Below are positions 44,417-56,097 of a stretch of 64,000 nucleotides of DNA, in pieces. How positions within the stretch are numbered: the stretch's first letter is position 1; each line of letters starts with the position of its first letter. The translations under genes and the position numbers were made by a program. The stretch is taken from positions 44,697 through 108,696 of the forward strand of contig JBAKBP010006596.1 in the NCBI GenBank assembly GCA_037953745.1, given 5' to 3'. Source of the stretch: Lithodes maja (Eukaryota > Arthropoda > Malacostraca > Decapoda > Lithodidae). The notes beneath the pieces are model-generated. The model had not been told where the DNA came from. It searched no databases and saw only the letters and a program-made list of their open reading frames with translations.

Positions 44417-47400
44417 CTACGACTGATCATCTACCCTCGATAAACAATCCGCAATCACATTGTCACATCCCGCAATATGCCGGATGTCCAGGTTATACTC
44501 CTGCAACATCAATGACCACCGGGTCAGTCTCATATTGCGATTGTGAAATTGATTTAGGAATCTCAAAGGGTGATGATCAGTGTAGATAACCACGACTGGG
44601 CCATAGGCTGGAACATACACCTCGAAGTGCCTGAGTGACAGCACAATCGCCAGTAATTCCTTTTCTATTGTAGAATAGTTCTTTTGTGCAGCATTGAACT
44701 TCTTAGAAAAGAAACTTACTGGGTGTTCCACACCTTCATTGTCTGTCTGTAGCAAGACGGCACCAGCCCCTACACCACTAGCATCTGTTGCCAGCTGAAA
44801 AGGCCTGTTAAAGTCTGGGGCCCTGAGTATCGGGTGAGTACACAGCAAATGCTTCACTAAATTAAAAGCCTTTTCACACTCAGGCGCCCACAAAAACTTT
44901 TTGTCTTTAGATAACAAATCTGTGAGAGGTGCCAACACCGTAGAGTAACCTTTTATAAAGCGTCTGTAGTAGCCTATCATACCCAAGAATCTCATGATCT
45001 GCTTCTTGGTGGTTGGGTGCGGAAATTTATTGATAGCCTGTACCTTGTTCTGAGGAGGGCACACCTGTCCCCTTCCCACTACAAACCCAAGGTACTGCAC
45101 AGTGGCTTTTACGAAGTCACACTTTGCCAAATTTACTACCAGACTTGCTTCACTAAGTTTCCGGAACAAGGTCTCCAGGTGCTCACAATGGCTCTCAAAG
45201 TCGTCATCATAAATGATTACATCGTCCAAGTATACGGTGCAATTTGGAATGTCCTTGACAATTTCATTCATCAGGTTCTGAAACGTTGCTGGTGCATTCT
45301 TAAGTCCGTAGGGCATAACATTACACCGGTAAGTACTCCCGTCCACCACAAAACCACATACCTCTTTAGCGCGCTCGGACAAAGGTACTTGCCAGTAACC
45401 TTTTACTAAATCAACTTTAGACAAAAACCGAGCATTACCAATTTTATCAACACTATCATCAACCCGAGGAAGAGGATATGGGTTAGTTGGAGTCAAACCG
45501 TTTAGCCTACGGAAATCAATACAGAAGCGTACCTTGCCATCTGGTTTAGGCTGCAGTGTTACGGGGGAAGTCCATTTAACGGTACCTTTCTCTATCAACC
45601 CTCTACCGAGCATATACTCCAACTCATCCCTCAGAGCGGGTAGTTTTATGGGGGGCACACGGTATGGGATTGACTTAAAGGGTAGATGGTGCCCCACGTC
45701 AACATCATGCATAGCCTGAGTAGTGAGGCCTGGATGTTCAGCGAATACAGTGGGGTATAAACCGAGCAACTGACGGATAGCTTCAAATTGCGGCTCAGGC
45801 AAATGGGCTATAGCCTCGTCAGCCCTTAGGCTCGAGTTCCCCGCCCACTGATCCGCTGAAACATGGTGATCCCAGCTATCCTCCTCTGAAGCTTGACTGT
45901 CCCCCTCTCCTTCTCCACCACGGCCGCAACAAGCCAACACAGGGACAGTGAGAGGCTCAGAGGGGCGCCTCACATACTCTTTTATCAGGTTCACGTGACA
46001 TAACTGATTCTTCTTCCTCCTGTCTGGAGTGGCAACAAGGTAATCTAGGTCCGAAATTTTCTCCACAATTTTATAGGGTCCAGTATACTTCGCCGACAAG
46101 GGGTTACCCACCAAAGGCAACAAAATCAACACCTCCTGTCCCACAATGAACTCCCGGAGCTTCACTTTGCGATCATACCTGTCCTTCATTAAAGCTTGTG
46201 ACCCTGTTAAATTCCGACCTGCCATCTCCAGACTCTTAAGCATGCGCTCACGGCTTTCAAACACATACTTCAACAAGGAACAAGGCGGCACAGTTCCTTC
46301 CCAAATTTCCCGCAGCATATTAAGGGGGCCCCTGACTCGGTGTCCAAAAATCAGCTCGTTTGGACTAAATCCCAGGCTCTCACCAGGCACTTCCCGAGCA
46401 GCAAACAGTACATACGGCAATCCAAGATCCCAATCTCTTCCGTTATCAGCACAATAACACCTGAGCATGCTTTTAAGGGTGGCATGCCACCGCTCAAGCA
46501 CCCCTTGGCTCTCAGGGTGATACGCTGACGATACCACCGCCCGTATTCCATGCTGTTGCATTGTTTGCTTAAAGAGATTGGAGGTGAAATTGGACCCCTG
46601 ATCAGACTGAATCTCCTCCGGGTACCCGTACCTTGAAAAGTACCACAACAAGTTACTGACTACCGTCTTAGCCATGCCGTTTTTCATGGGGTATGCATCG
46701 GGGTATCTAGTGGCAACATCCATGATGGTTAACAAAAATTTATTACCAGCCTTTGTGGGAGGGAGGGGACCAACCATGTCAACAACAATCTTACTAAAAG
46801 GTGGCCCAATTACAGGAATAGGGTGCAACGGAGCTTTAGGAATAACTTGGTTTGGTTTCCCGACCCGTTGACAAATATCACATGAGTTTATCCAGGACTG
46901 CACATGAGACTTCATCCCCGGCCACCAAAACAACTTCCCCAAAGCCGCCACCGTTTTTCTTACCCCCAAATGTCCTGCCAGCGGTGTGTCATGCGCCAAA
47001 CTCAGTAGGCTATCCCTGCACTCCCGCGGCACCATCAACTGGTCCACTACCCCGGACCCCATCTTCCAGCTACGGTTAGGGTCTTGAAAACGCCGATACA
47101 GGATGCCATCTAAATAAAAAAAATCTCCCGGCTGTGCATCACCGTCCTCGTCGAGCTCCACAGCTCCATTAGCACACGTTTGGAGCTCAGGGTCCTCCAG
47201 CTGCAACCGACGTATATCTGAGGGTGCCAAGCGATCTAACTGCTCCCGGAGCAATGCATGACCCTCCCCGATACTGAGCTGCTCCCTCTGTCTCTCTCGA
47301 TGTTCATAACGTTGCTGTCGTGGAGACTCGTCATGCCCAGCCTCGTCACTCTCGATGACAGGCCCAGGGGCTACTCCAGAACTAAGTAATGGTGCTAATA

Positions 47401-49570
47401 CTGAATCACCCAGGAGAGCCGCCGAGTCAAAACTCTTAAAACCAACTCCAGCTTTAGCCTCCTCCTGTTGATCGTTCCTCTGCTGGTCTGAAGACGGAGG
47501 ACTAGGCTGTGACACTTTAGCTGCCCGAGCTCGGGTGACAGCACACGCCATGGGTTGTGCCTGGCACCGCTCGACCCACTCTCGCTCTTCCCTACTCACG
47601 TCGGCCGGCCTCTCGGCAACGACTAAGGGTAGAACCTCAGAAGCGGGCATTGCAAAGTCGTTGCCGAGAAGAAGGTCGACGCCCTCCACTGGCAGTTTCT
47701 CCACAATCCCAACATCCAATTCACGTGCCACACCATCCACCTCCAACTCCAACCGCACCAGCGGGTATGACCGAGTTGCATTAATACCCTGCACCACCAC
47801 CACCCGAGCCGCATTTATAGGGTAGCCAGTCAAGTTTTTCATCAAAGTCTGGGAAGCACCTGTATCACGCAAGACCTCTACTCCATGCTTGCGCCCCGCC
47901 CACATCACGCAACCCCGTCCTCTATGGTCGCAAAAAACATCCTGAGCAGGGTTCGAGCCTCCCAGGTGCTTCTGCATTGGCTGTGCCTCAGCCTCTGACG
48001 AACTGCCCCGGGCAAACTCAGAAGGCTTCAGAGACACACCAATGTTGCAGGCCAAAGACACAGCTGCTGTAGGTGGTTTGCTAGGACAGACTCTTGCAAA
48101 GTGCCCCTTTTTATGACATTGATAACACTCTAACTCCCCTTTGGGCTTCCCTTGGTACTGGGAAGGGCCCGGCCCCTTCTTAAATGGGACGGTGCTAGTC
48201 TTGTGGTCAGTCTTGGTATCATAACTCTTGTACTTGTTTGCATAAGATATATTACTAACTCGGGGGGGTGGGGCGTCACGCCCCTTGTTACCTGCCTCAC
48301 TACGCTGGGCAGACCCGCACCCACGAATTAATGATAGCCGGAGGTCAGCCATCTCAGCTGCCTCCTGTAGAGTTTTTGGATTCTTTTCTTTAATAGTTAA
48401 AGTCATTTCTGCACCTGTACACTTATAAAACTGCTCGAGCAGAAACAGCTCAGTCAACTGTTCGGCCGTCTCAGCTTTCTCAGAACGTGTCCAGTTTGTA
48501 AGTGCATCTTTTAAGTCCCGGGCATGTTCAAGAAAGGTCGCCTCCCTAGTCTTTGTAACACCCCGAAACTTCAATCGATATGTTTCTGGTTGCAACTCGT
48601 ATGCCCGTAGGACAGCTCTCTTCAATTCTGGGTAGTCAATGCAAGACTCTAAAGGCAGTGCATCATAAGCCTTCAGACCCTTACCCGTAAGTCTTGAGGA
48701 GACCAGAGCTGCCCACTTCTCTTCAGGCCAATTATGCTCCCTACACTTCTTCTCAAAACGATTAAAAAATTCTGTGACTTCAGTTTCACTAAATGCCGGC
48801 ACCAATTTGACTAAGTGATACAAGGACTGTTCTCTTACTTGGCCCTCCCGGCCCATCCGAATCCCTGTCGACTCTGCACGAGTCTTATCTAAGTCTATCT
48901 GAGCACAATATTTCTCGGAGTCGTATCTAAGCTCAGCCTCGTGCCTCCTAGTCTCAGCCTCAATCTCCTTCTCCTGCTTCCTAGTCTCATTCTCCTGCTT
49001 CCTAGTCTCATTCTCCTGCCTCCTAGTCTCATTCTCCTGCCTCCTAGACTCATTCTCCATCTCCTGCTTCCTAGCCTCATTCTCCATTTTAGCAAGCTCG
49101 AGTTTAAATATCATCTCAGGAGACAGGCCGGAAGAGGGAGCTGCCACTACTGAAGGAGGGGGGGCAAGAACTGGGGAACCACCATACGCACCGCCCGAGG
49201 GCACTCCAATCTTCCAATGCTCATCCCTCTGTGGGAGAGTGCTAACCTCCGGCAACTGAGTGGACGGCACTGTGGGAGTCGAGTGAGAGGGGATCTGGGG
49301 AGGAACCCCCCCAAACGCCCTCTCCTCCGAAACCCCATGTCGCCCACGCAACACCCAGGAAATCAGCTCCCCCTTGGACATCCCTCCTACATTGGATAGA
49401 CCCAAAACCTTGGCTATCAGGTGCAAGCCATAAATATTCACCCCAGTCAACCTCTCCTCCGTCACGTGGTACCGCTTACTCACAAAAACTCTAGCATCCT
49501 CCTCACTGATTACTAACGGCACCTCTTCAACTGGCATCTCTCGCTCCTCGTCAATACTAGGGCACGACAT
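44417..49570 (-). CDS. gag-pol: Gag-Pol polyprotein, Gmr1-like order Gag-PR-IN-RT-RNase H (element D)
   Basis: This intact 1717-residue polyprotein is collinear with that of B. It is five residues longer, entirely through the Gag coiled-coil repeat, where ENETRKQ-type heptads are repeated. All B landmarks are present, shifted by five after that point: zinc knuckle near 482, protease DTGAS near 569, integrase D931/D990/E1026, RT YLDD near 1447-1450, and RNase H to the end. Scattered substitutions against B include FLSKVD for FLSKFD, KYTGPY for QYTGPY and MQQHG for MQKHG; none touches a catalytic residue. The N-terminus (VISEEDARVFVSKRY) groups with element F rather than B, a sign of mosaic ancestry. 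The start is the shared ATG at 49570. Confidence 0.95.
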   Translation of the reverse strand: MSCPSIDEEREMPVEEVPLVISEEDARVFVSKRYHVTEERLTGVNIYGLHLIAKVLGLSNVGGMSKGELISWVLRGRHGVSEERAFGGVPPQIPSHSTPTVPSTQLPEVSTLPQRDEHWKIGVPSGGAYGGSPVLAPPPSVVAAPSSGLSPEMIFKLELAKMENEARKQEMENESRRQENETRRQENETRKQENETRKQEKEIEAETRRHEAELRYDSEKYCAQIDLDKTRAESTGIRMGREGQVREQSLYHLVKLVPAFSETEVTEFFNRFEKKCREHNWPEEKWAALVSSRLTGKGLKAYDALPLESCIDYPELKRAVLRAYELQPETYRLKFRGVTKTREATFLEHARDLKDALTNWTRSEKAETAEQLTELFLLEQFYKCTGAEMTLTIKEKNPKTLQEAAEMADLRLSLIRGCGSAQRSEAGNKGRDAPPPRVSNISYANKYKSYDTKTDHKTSTVPFKKGPGPSQYQGKPKGELECYQCHKKGHFARVCPSKPPTAAVSLACNIGVSLKPSEFARGSSSEAEAQPMQKHLGGSNPAQDVFCDHRGRGCVMWAGRKHGVEVLRDTGASQTLMKNLTGYPINAARVVVVQGINATRSYPLVRLELEVDGVARELDVGIVEKLPVEGVDLLLGNDFAMPASEVLPLVVAERPADVSREEREWVERCQAQPMACAVTRARAAKVSQPSPPSSDQQRNDQQEEAKAGVGFKSFDSAALLGDSVLAPLLSSGVAPGPVIESDEAGHDESPRQQRYEHRERQREQLSIGEGHALLREQLDRLAPSDIRRLQLEDPELQTCANGAVELDEDGDAQPGDFFYLDGILYRRFQDPNRSWKMGSGVVDQLMVPRECRDSLLSLAHDTPLAGHLGVRKTVAALGKLFWWPGMKSHVQSWINSCDICQRVGKPNQVIPKAPLHPIPVIGPPFSKIVVDMVGPLPPTKAGNKFLLTIMDVATRYPDAYPMKNGMAKTVVSNLLWYFSRYGYPEEIQSDQGSNFTSNLFKQTMQQHGIRAVVSSAYHPESQGVLERWHATLKSMLRCYCADNGRDWDLGLPYVLFAAREVPGESLGFSPNELIFGHRVRGPLNMLREIWEGTVPPCSLLKYVFESRERMLKSLEMAGRNLTGSQALMKDRYDRKVKLREFIVGQEVLILLPLVGNPLSAKYTGPYKIVEKISDLDYLVATPDRRKKNQLCHVNLIKEYVRRPSEPLTVPVLACCGRGGEGEGDSQASEEDSWDHHVSADQWAGNSSLRADEAIAHLPEPQFEAIRQLLGLYPTVFAEHPGLTTQAMHDVDVGHHLPFKSIPYRVPPIKLPALRDELEYMLGRGLIEKGTVKWTSPVTLQPKPDGKVRFCIDFRRLNGLTPTNPYPLPRVDDSVDKIGNARFLSKVDLVKGYWQVPLSERAKEVCGFVVDGSTYRCNVMPYGLKNAPATFQNLMNEIVKDIPNCTVYLDDVIIYDDDFESHCEHLETLFRKLSEASLVVNLAKCDFVKATVQYLGFVVGRGQVCPPQNKVQAINKFPHPTTKKQIMRFLGMIGYYRRFIKGYSTVLAPLTDLLSKDKKFLWAPECEKAFNLVKHLLCTHPILRAPDFNRPFQLATDASGVGAGAVLLQTDNEGVEHPVSFFSKKFNAAQKNYSTIEKELLAIVLSLRHFEVYVPAYGPVVVIYTDHHPLRFLNQFHNRNMRLTRWSLMLQEYNLDIRHIAGCDNVIADCLSRVDDQS

Positions 49571-49784
49571 ACTGAAGTTCACAAAAAATTCTCGAGACAA
49601 AAGTGTTAAACTCCCTTATGCAAGCACTAATTACTAAATTAACTGGAGTCTCTTAAATGCTCTCCTAATTGCCTTACAACAAAAAAATATTCTTCAATAT
49701 GTACGCTAAAGTACGAACAAACAAATGTTGTACAACTCTGCAAAAAATTATACTGTTCACAAAATCCTAAGCAAGGTCGCCATT
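49571..49784 (-). other. Element D primer-binding site and leader
   Basis: TGGCGACC lies on the minus strand at 49775-49782, two bases from the LTR. The leader is A/T-rich with a shortened A/T run near 49680 compared with other copies. Confidence 0.65.
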
Positions 49785-51643
49785 TGTTACGACCGGGCAC
49801 TCGGGTACACTAGGGCTCTTACACAGGACTCGAGTATGGCTCGCTGCCACAACGGAAACACACGATCCCAACCCCAGAGTACTGCCAGCCGAACAAAAAA
49901 CGCCACTACCCTCCAGAGTTCTATCTGCTATAACGGGGTATACAAGAACTCGGTACTAGCGTTTCACACAACAGACTAATAACAAGACGGGAGTTATCTA
50001 GTCTGGTCAACAATCAAACAAAGAAGAAAGTACTACAACACTAAAGAATAGTGTTGGCCGAAGCCGAAGTAATCCACCCTTGAACTAAGAACTTAAGAAG
50101 TCCTCCACCCTCTACTTCGGATCGGCACTATTACGTTACGTTAAACAATAGTCCTCGAGCATCAAGCAAGGAATCTTCTGATAAGTTAGATGCTTCTCGA
50201 ATACTCATAAGAAGTAAGTATCGGATTTTGAACAGCAATTTAATGAATAACTCACTGGTAATTAAAGGCTTTAAATTGACATAAGAAGAATTATAAGAAT
50301 AAGCAATAGGATATGGCAAACATTAAGAAGAAGTACTCCGACAATGCACTGGCAATATAGCCTACTAAGATTGTGCTCGTGGGCCACTAATCTCTGAAGT
50401 AGCTAAGCGTGCCACACATGAAATCAATAGTGCAGAAACAATAATATACATAAGGAGAAGCTTCAATACTATGCTGTATCTGCTGGTCGAGCAAAGTCTA
50501 GCTGGGATATCTAAGGTTACGAGACAATGGCTGAGCAAGCGGCTCGTAGCCTAGCGAGGTCCTTAAGACTGTGCGGCCAAATTACGGTAATTGACGGGAT
50601 GCTCTCTTGAGAGATCCAGATCACTAGTATCTGGTTCTCTCCTGGCGATCCTCTCAAAGTCAAGCAAATGAGATAGCACAGTGTTGGGTGGCACAGGCAA
50701 AAGCCCTCACTCGCAACACAGTGCTAAACTCCCACGGTACACAGTCAGAAAGACCACCTAGGCGTTCCACGTCTCCGTTGCAATTGTACTGGTTCAACCG
50801 CAACCTAGTACTCATAGGAAATCACAACTCAGAAACCCTATCCCAGTCTAGCATTGCCTAAACCAGCAGAAAACAGGAACATGAATAATCGCACACAGGG
50901 AAATGCATATACGAGTGCAACAAACATCAATCAATCCTATTCTAGTTAACCCTTCCAAAAATAGGCTATCTAACAGGCACTTATCTCGTGAGAACTCAAG
51001 CGATAATACTTTGGCTGACTAAATCTGCACCAAAGGGGTCATGGAGGTTAAACAGGGACGAGAAGAGAAGAAGATAGGCTGTTCAGAGAGTAGAGAAAGT
51101 TCACATCAGTCGGAAGAATATGGATAGTTGCAAGGGATATGAGAGGTCGCTTTGCCTGATGAGTTCTGAAGAAATGGTGGCAAGAACCTCTCTTTTTATA
51201 CTCGGCCCTCTAGCGGCATATCTCAAACTACTTAAGGACCGCCCACTGGCAATCATGACGTCATATTCTCTCTCAATCTGGGATCGACAAAGAACTTCCC
51301 ACGCGCTGAAAGGGAGGAAGGGAGGAGGGAGGAGGGAATTAGGCCTATCTGCCCGCGTGGCGCACTCACTGGTCCCCGTTACGTAATATCTCTCTCTCTC
51401 TCCTCTCATCATTACATATAAGTCCCACACACAATACTTATAACTAATGATATAAAATAGAACTCGTTGACTCAGATGAAAACAAAATACATATTTATAA
51501 TACTTATAGTACAACGGCTCACATAAACTAAGTTAGGAAACTCTACACAGACTACAGCCAAAGTTCCTGCCCTGACGATCCTAGCGAGAGTGGGGCCTGA
51601 CTGGGCGTTCTGTACAGCATGCTCATACTCGACATGCGTCACA
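49785..51643 (-). repeat. 5' LTR of element D (1859 bp)
   Basis: It is the partner of the 42046-43903 LTR and carries an extra TA near 50357. TATA is at 51193-51200 and TGACGTCA at 51256-51263. Its end at 51643 is followed by CTAT and satellite. Confidence 0.96.
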
Positions 51644-54600
51644 CTATCAACACATTCCCATCCTTCCCTTGTCCCACACGTACACCTGGTTACACAGCCA
51701 CACCCAGCCACTATCAACACATTCCCCTCCTTCCCTTGTCCCACACGTACACCTGGTTACACAGCCACAGCCAGCCACTATCAACACATTCCCCTCCTTA
51801 CCTTGTCCCACACGTACACCTGGTTACACAGCCACAGCCAGCCACTATCAACACATTCCCCTCCTTCCCTTGTACCACACTTACACCTGGTTACACAGCC
51901 ACAGCCAGCCACTATCAACACATTCCCCTCCTTCCCTTGTCCCACATGTACACCTGGCAGCCATAGCCAGCCACTATCAACACATTCCCCTCCTTACCTT
52001 GTCCCACACGTACACCTGGTTACACAGCCACAGCCAGCCACTATCAACACATTCCCCTCCTTCCCTTGACCCACACGTACACCTGGTTACACAGCCACAG
52101 CCAGCCACTATCAACACATTCCCCTCCTTCCCTTGTCCCACATGTAGACCTGGCAGCCACAGCCAGCCACTATCATCACATTCCCCTCCTTCCTTTGTCC
52201 CACGCGTACACCTGGTTACACAGCCACATCCAGCCACTATCAACACACTCCCCTCCTTCCTTTGTCCCAAACGTACACCTGGTTACACAGCCACAGCCAG
52301 CCACTATCAACACATGCCCCTCCTTCCTTTGTCCCACACGTACACCTGGTTACACAGCCACACCCAGCCACTATCAACACATTCCCCTCCTTCCCTTGTC
52401 CCACACGTACACCTGGTTACACAGCCATAGCCAGCCACTATCAACACATTCCCCTCCTTCCCTTGTCCCACACGTACACCTGGTTACACAGCCACACCCA
52501 GCCACTATCAACACATTACCATCCTTCCCTTGTCCCACACATACACCTGGTTACACAGCCACAGCTATCCACTATCAACACATTCCCCTCCTTCCCTTGT
52601 TACACACGTACACCTGGTTACACAGCAACAGCCAGCCCCTATCAACACATTCCCCTCCTTCCCTTGTTACACACGTACACCTGGTTACACAGCCATAGCC
52701 TGCCACTATCAACACATTCCCCTCCTTCCCTTGTCCCACACGTACACCTGGTTATACAGCCACAGCCAGCCACAATCAACATATTCCCCTATTTCCCTTG
52801 TCCCACACGTGCATCTGGTTACACATCCACAGCCAGCCACTATCAACACATTCCCCTCCTTCCCTTGTCCCACACGTACACCTGGTTACACAGCCACAGC
52901 CAGCCACCATCAACACAATCCCCTCCTTCCCTTGTCCCACACGTACACTTGGTTACACAGCCTCAGCCAGCCACTCTCAACACATTCCCCTCCTTCCCTT
53001 GTCCTACACATGCACCTGGTTACACAGCCACAGCCAGCCACTATCAACACATTCCCCTCCTTCCCTTGTCCCACACGTACACCTGGTTACACAGCCACAG
53101 CCAGCAACTATCAACACATTCCCCTCCTTCCCTTGTCCCACACGTACACTTGGTTACACAGCCACAGCCAGCCACTATCAACACATTCCCCTCCTTCCCT
53201 TGTCCCACACGTACACCTGGTTACACAGCCACAGCCAGCCAATATCAACACATTCCCCTCCTTCCCTTGTCCCACACATACACCTGGTTGCACAGGCACA
53301 GCCAGCCACTATCATCCCATTCCCCTCCTTCCCTTGTCCCACACGTACACCTGGTTACACAGCCACAGCCAGCCACTATCAACACATTCCCCTCCTTCCC
53401 TTGTCCCACACGCACACCTGGTTACACAGCCACAGCCAGCCACTATCAACACATTCCCGTCCTTCCCTTGTCCACACGTACACCTGGTTACACAGCCACA
53501 GCCAGCCACTATCAACACCTTCCCCTCCTTCCCTTGTCCCACACGTACACCTGGTTACACAGCCACAGCCAGCCACTATCAACACATTCCCCTCCTTCCC
53601 TTGTCCCACATATACACCTGGCAGCCACAGCCAGCCACTATCATCACATTCCCCTCCTTCCTTTGTCCCACACGTACACCTGGTTACACAGCCACATCCA
53701 GCCACTATCAACACATTCCCCTCCTTCCTTTGTCCCATACATACACCTGGTTACACAGCCACAGCCAGCCACTATCAACACATGCCCCTCCTTCCTTTGT
53801 CTCACACGTACACCTGGTTACACAGCCACACCCAGCCACTATCAACACATTCCCTCCTTCCCTTGTCCCACACGTACACCTGGTTACACAGCCACAGCTA
53901 GCCACTATCAACACATTCCCCTCCTTCCCTTGTCCCACACGTACACCTGGTTACACAGCAACAGCCAGCCCCTATCAACACATTCCCCTCCTTCCCTTGT
54001 TACACACGTACACCTGGTTACACAGCCATAGCCAGCCACTATCAACACATCACCATCCTTCCCTTGTCCCACACGTACACCTGGTTACACAGCCACACCC
54101 AGCCACTATCAACACATTCCCCTCCTTCCCTTGTCCCACACGTACACCTGGTTATACAGCCACAGCCAGCCACAATCAACATATTCCCCTCCTTCCCTTG
54201 TCCCACACGTACATCTAGTTACACATCCACAGCCAGGCACTATCAACACATTCCCCTCCTTCCCTTGTCCCACATGTACACCTGGTTACACAGCCACAGC
54301 CACAGCCAGCCACTATTAACACATTCCCCTCCTTCCCTTGTCCCACACGTACACCTGGTTACACAGCCACAGCCAGCCACTATCAACACATTCCCCTCCT
54401 TCCCTTGTTCCACACGTACACCTGGTTACACAGCCACAGCTAGCCACTATCAACACATTTCCATCCTTCCCTTGTCCCACACGTACACCTGGTTACACAG
54501 CCAAAGCCAGCCACTATCAACACATTCCCCTCCTTCCCTTGTACCACACGTACACCTGGTTACACAGCCACAGCCAGCCACTATCAACACATTCCCCTCC

Positions 54601-56097
54601 TTCCCTTGTCCCACACGTACACCTGGTTACACAGCCACAGCCAGCCAGCATCAACACAATCCCCTCCTTCCCTTGTCCCACACGTACACTTGGTTACACA
54701 GCCTCAGCCAGCCACTATCAACACATTCCCCTCCTTCCCTTGTCCTACACATACACCTGGTTACACAGCCACAGCCAGCCACTATCAACACATTCCCCTC
54801 CTTCCCTTGTCCCACACATACACCTGGTTGCACAGGCACAGCCAGCCACTATCATCCCATTCCCCTCCTTCCCTTGTCCCACACGTACACCTGGTTACAC
54901 AGCCACAGCCAGCCACTATCAACACATTCCCCTCCTTCCCTTGTCCCACACGTACACCTGGTTACACAGCCACAGCCAGCCACTATCAACACATTCCCGT
55001 CCTTCCCTTGTCCACACGTACACCTGGTTACACAGCCACAGCCAGCCACTATCAACACCTTCCCCTCCTTCCCTTGTCCCACACGTACACCTGGTTACAC
55101 AGCCACAGCCAGCCACTATCAACACATTCCCCTCCTTCCCTTGTCCCACATGTACACCTGGCAGCCACAGCCAGCCACTATCATCACATTCCCCTCCTTC
55201 CTTTGTCCCACACGTACACCTGGTTACACAGCCACATCCAGCCACTATCAACACATTCCCCTCCTTCCTTTGTCCCATACATACACTTGGTTACACAGCC
55301 ACAGCCAGCCACTATCAACACATGCCCCTCCTTCCTTTATCCCACACGTACACCTGGTTACACAGCCACACCCAGCCACTATCAACACATTCCCTCCTTC
55401 CCTTGTCCCACACATACACCTGGTTACACAGCCACAGCTAGCCACTATCAACACATTCCCCTCCTTCCCTTGTCCCACACGTACACCTGGTTACACAGCA
55501 ACAGCCAGCCACTATCAACACATACCCCTCCTTCCCTTGTTACACACGTACACCTGGTTACACAGCCATAGACAGCCACTATCAACACATTACCATCCTT
55601 CCCTTGTCCCACACGTACACCTGGTTACACAGCCACAGCTATCCACTATCAACACATTCCCCTCCTTCCCTTGTCCCACACGTACACCTGGTTACACAGC
55701 AACAGCCAGCCCCTATCAACACATTCCCCTCCTTCCCTTGTTACACACGTACACCTGGTTACACAGCCATAGCCAGCCACTATCAACACATTACCATCCT
55801 TCCCTTGTCCCACACGTACACCTGGTTACACAGACACACCCAGCCACTATCAACACATTCCCCTCCTTCCCTTGTCCCACACGTACACCTGGTTACACAG
55901 CCACAGCCAGCCACTATCAACATATTCCCCTCCTTCCCTTGTCCCACACGTTCATCTGGTTACACATCCACAGCCAGCCACTATCAACACATTCCCCTCC
56001 TTCCCTTGTCCCACATGTACACCTGGTTACACAGCCACAGCCACAGCCAGCCACTATCAACACATTCCCCTCCTTCCCTTGTCCCACACGTACACCT
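51644..56097. repeat. Satellite array 4, 67-bp monomer
   Basis: These are 4.45 kb of the same satellite. Positions 51644-51785 match 13123-13264, and 51782 onward matches array 2 from 22842. The array therefore contains the empty, uninterrupted equivalent of the element B target. Relative to array 2 it lacks three monomers (201 bp) near 54780 and has one extra 66-bp monomer near 55400. It ends inside a monomer at CACCT, where LTR E begins. Confidence 0.97.

Larger units (their letters stand above)
42046..51643 (-). mobile_element. Gmr1-like Ty3/Gypsy LTR retrotransposon D, full length and intact
   Basis: This 9598-bp minus-strand element has LTRs of 1858 and 1859 bp, a primer-binding site, a polypurine tract, an intact 1717-residue Gag-Pol ORF and the target duplication CTAT (42042-42045 and 51644-51647). 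The LTR pair differs by two small indels and one substitution noted by eye, so the insertion is recent. It is a close relative of B with scattered amino-acid differences and is probably autonomous. Confidence 0.95.

Noticed and set aside
3769..56097. CRISPR-like repeat-spacer array
   Set aside because: The repeats are contiguous 67-bp monomers with no unique spacers, in an animal retrotransposon context.
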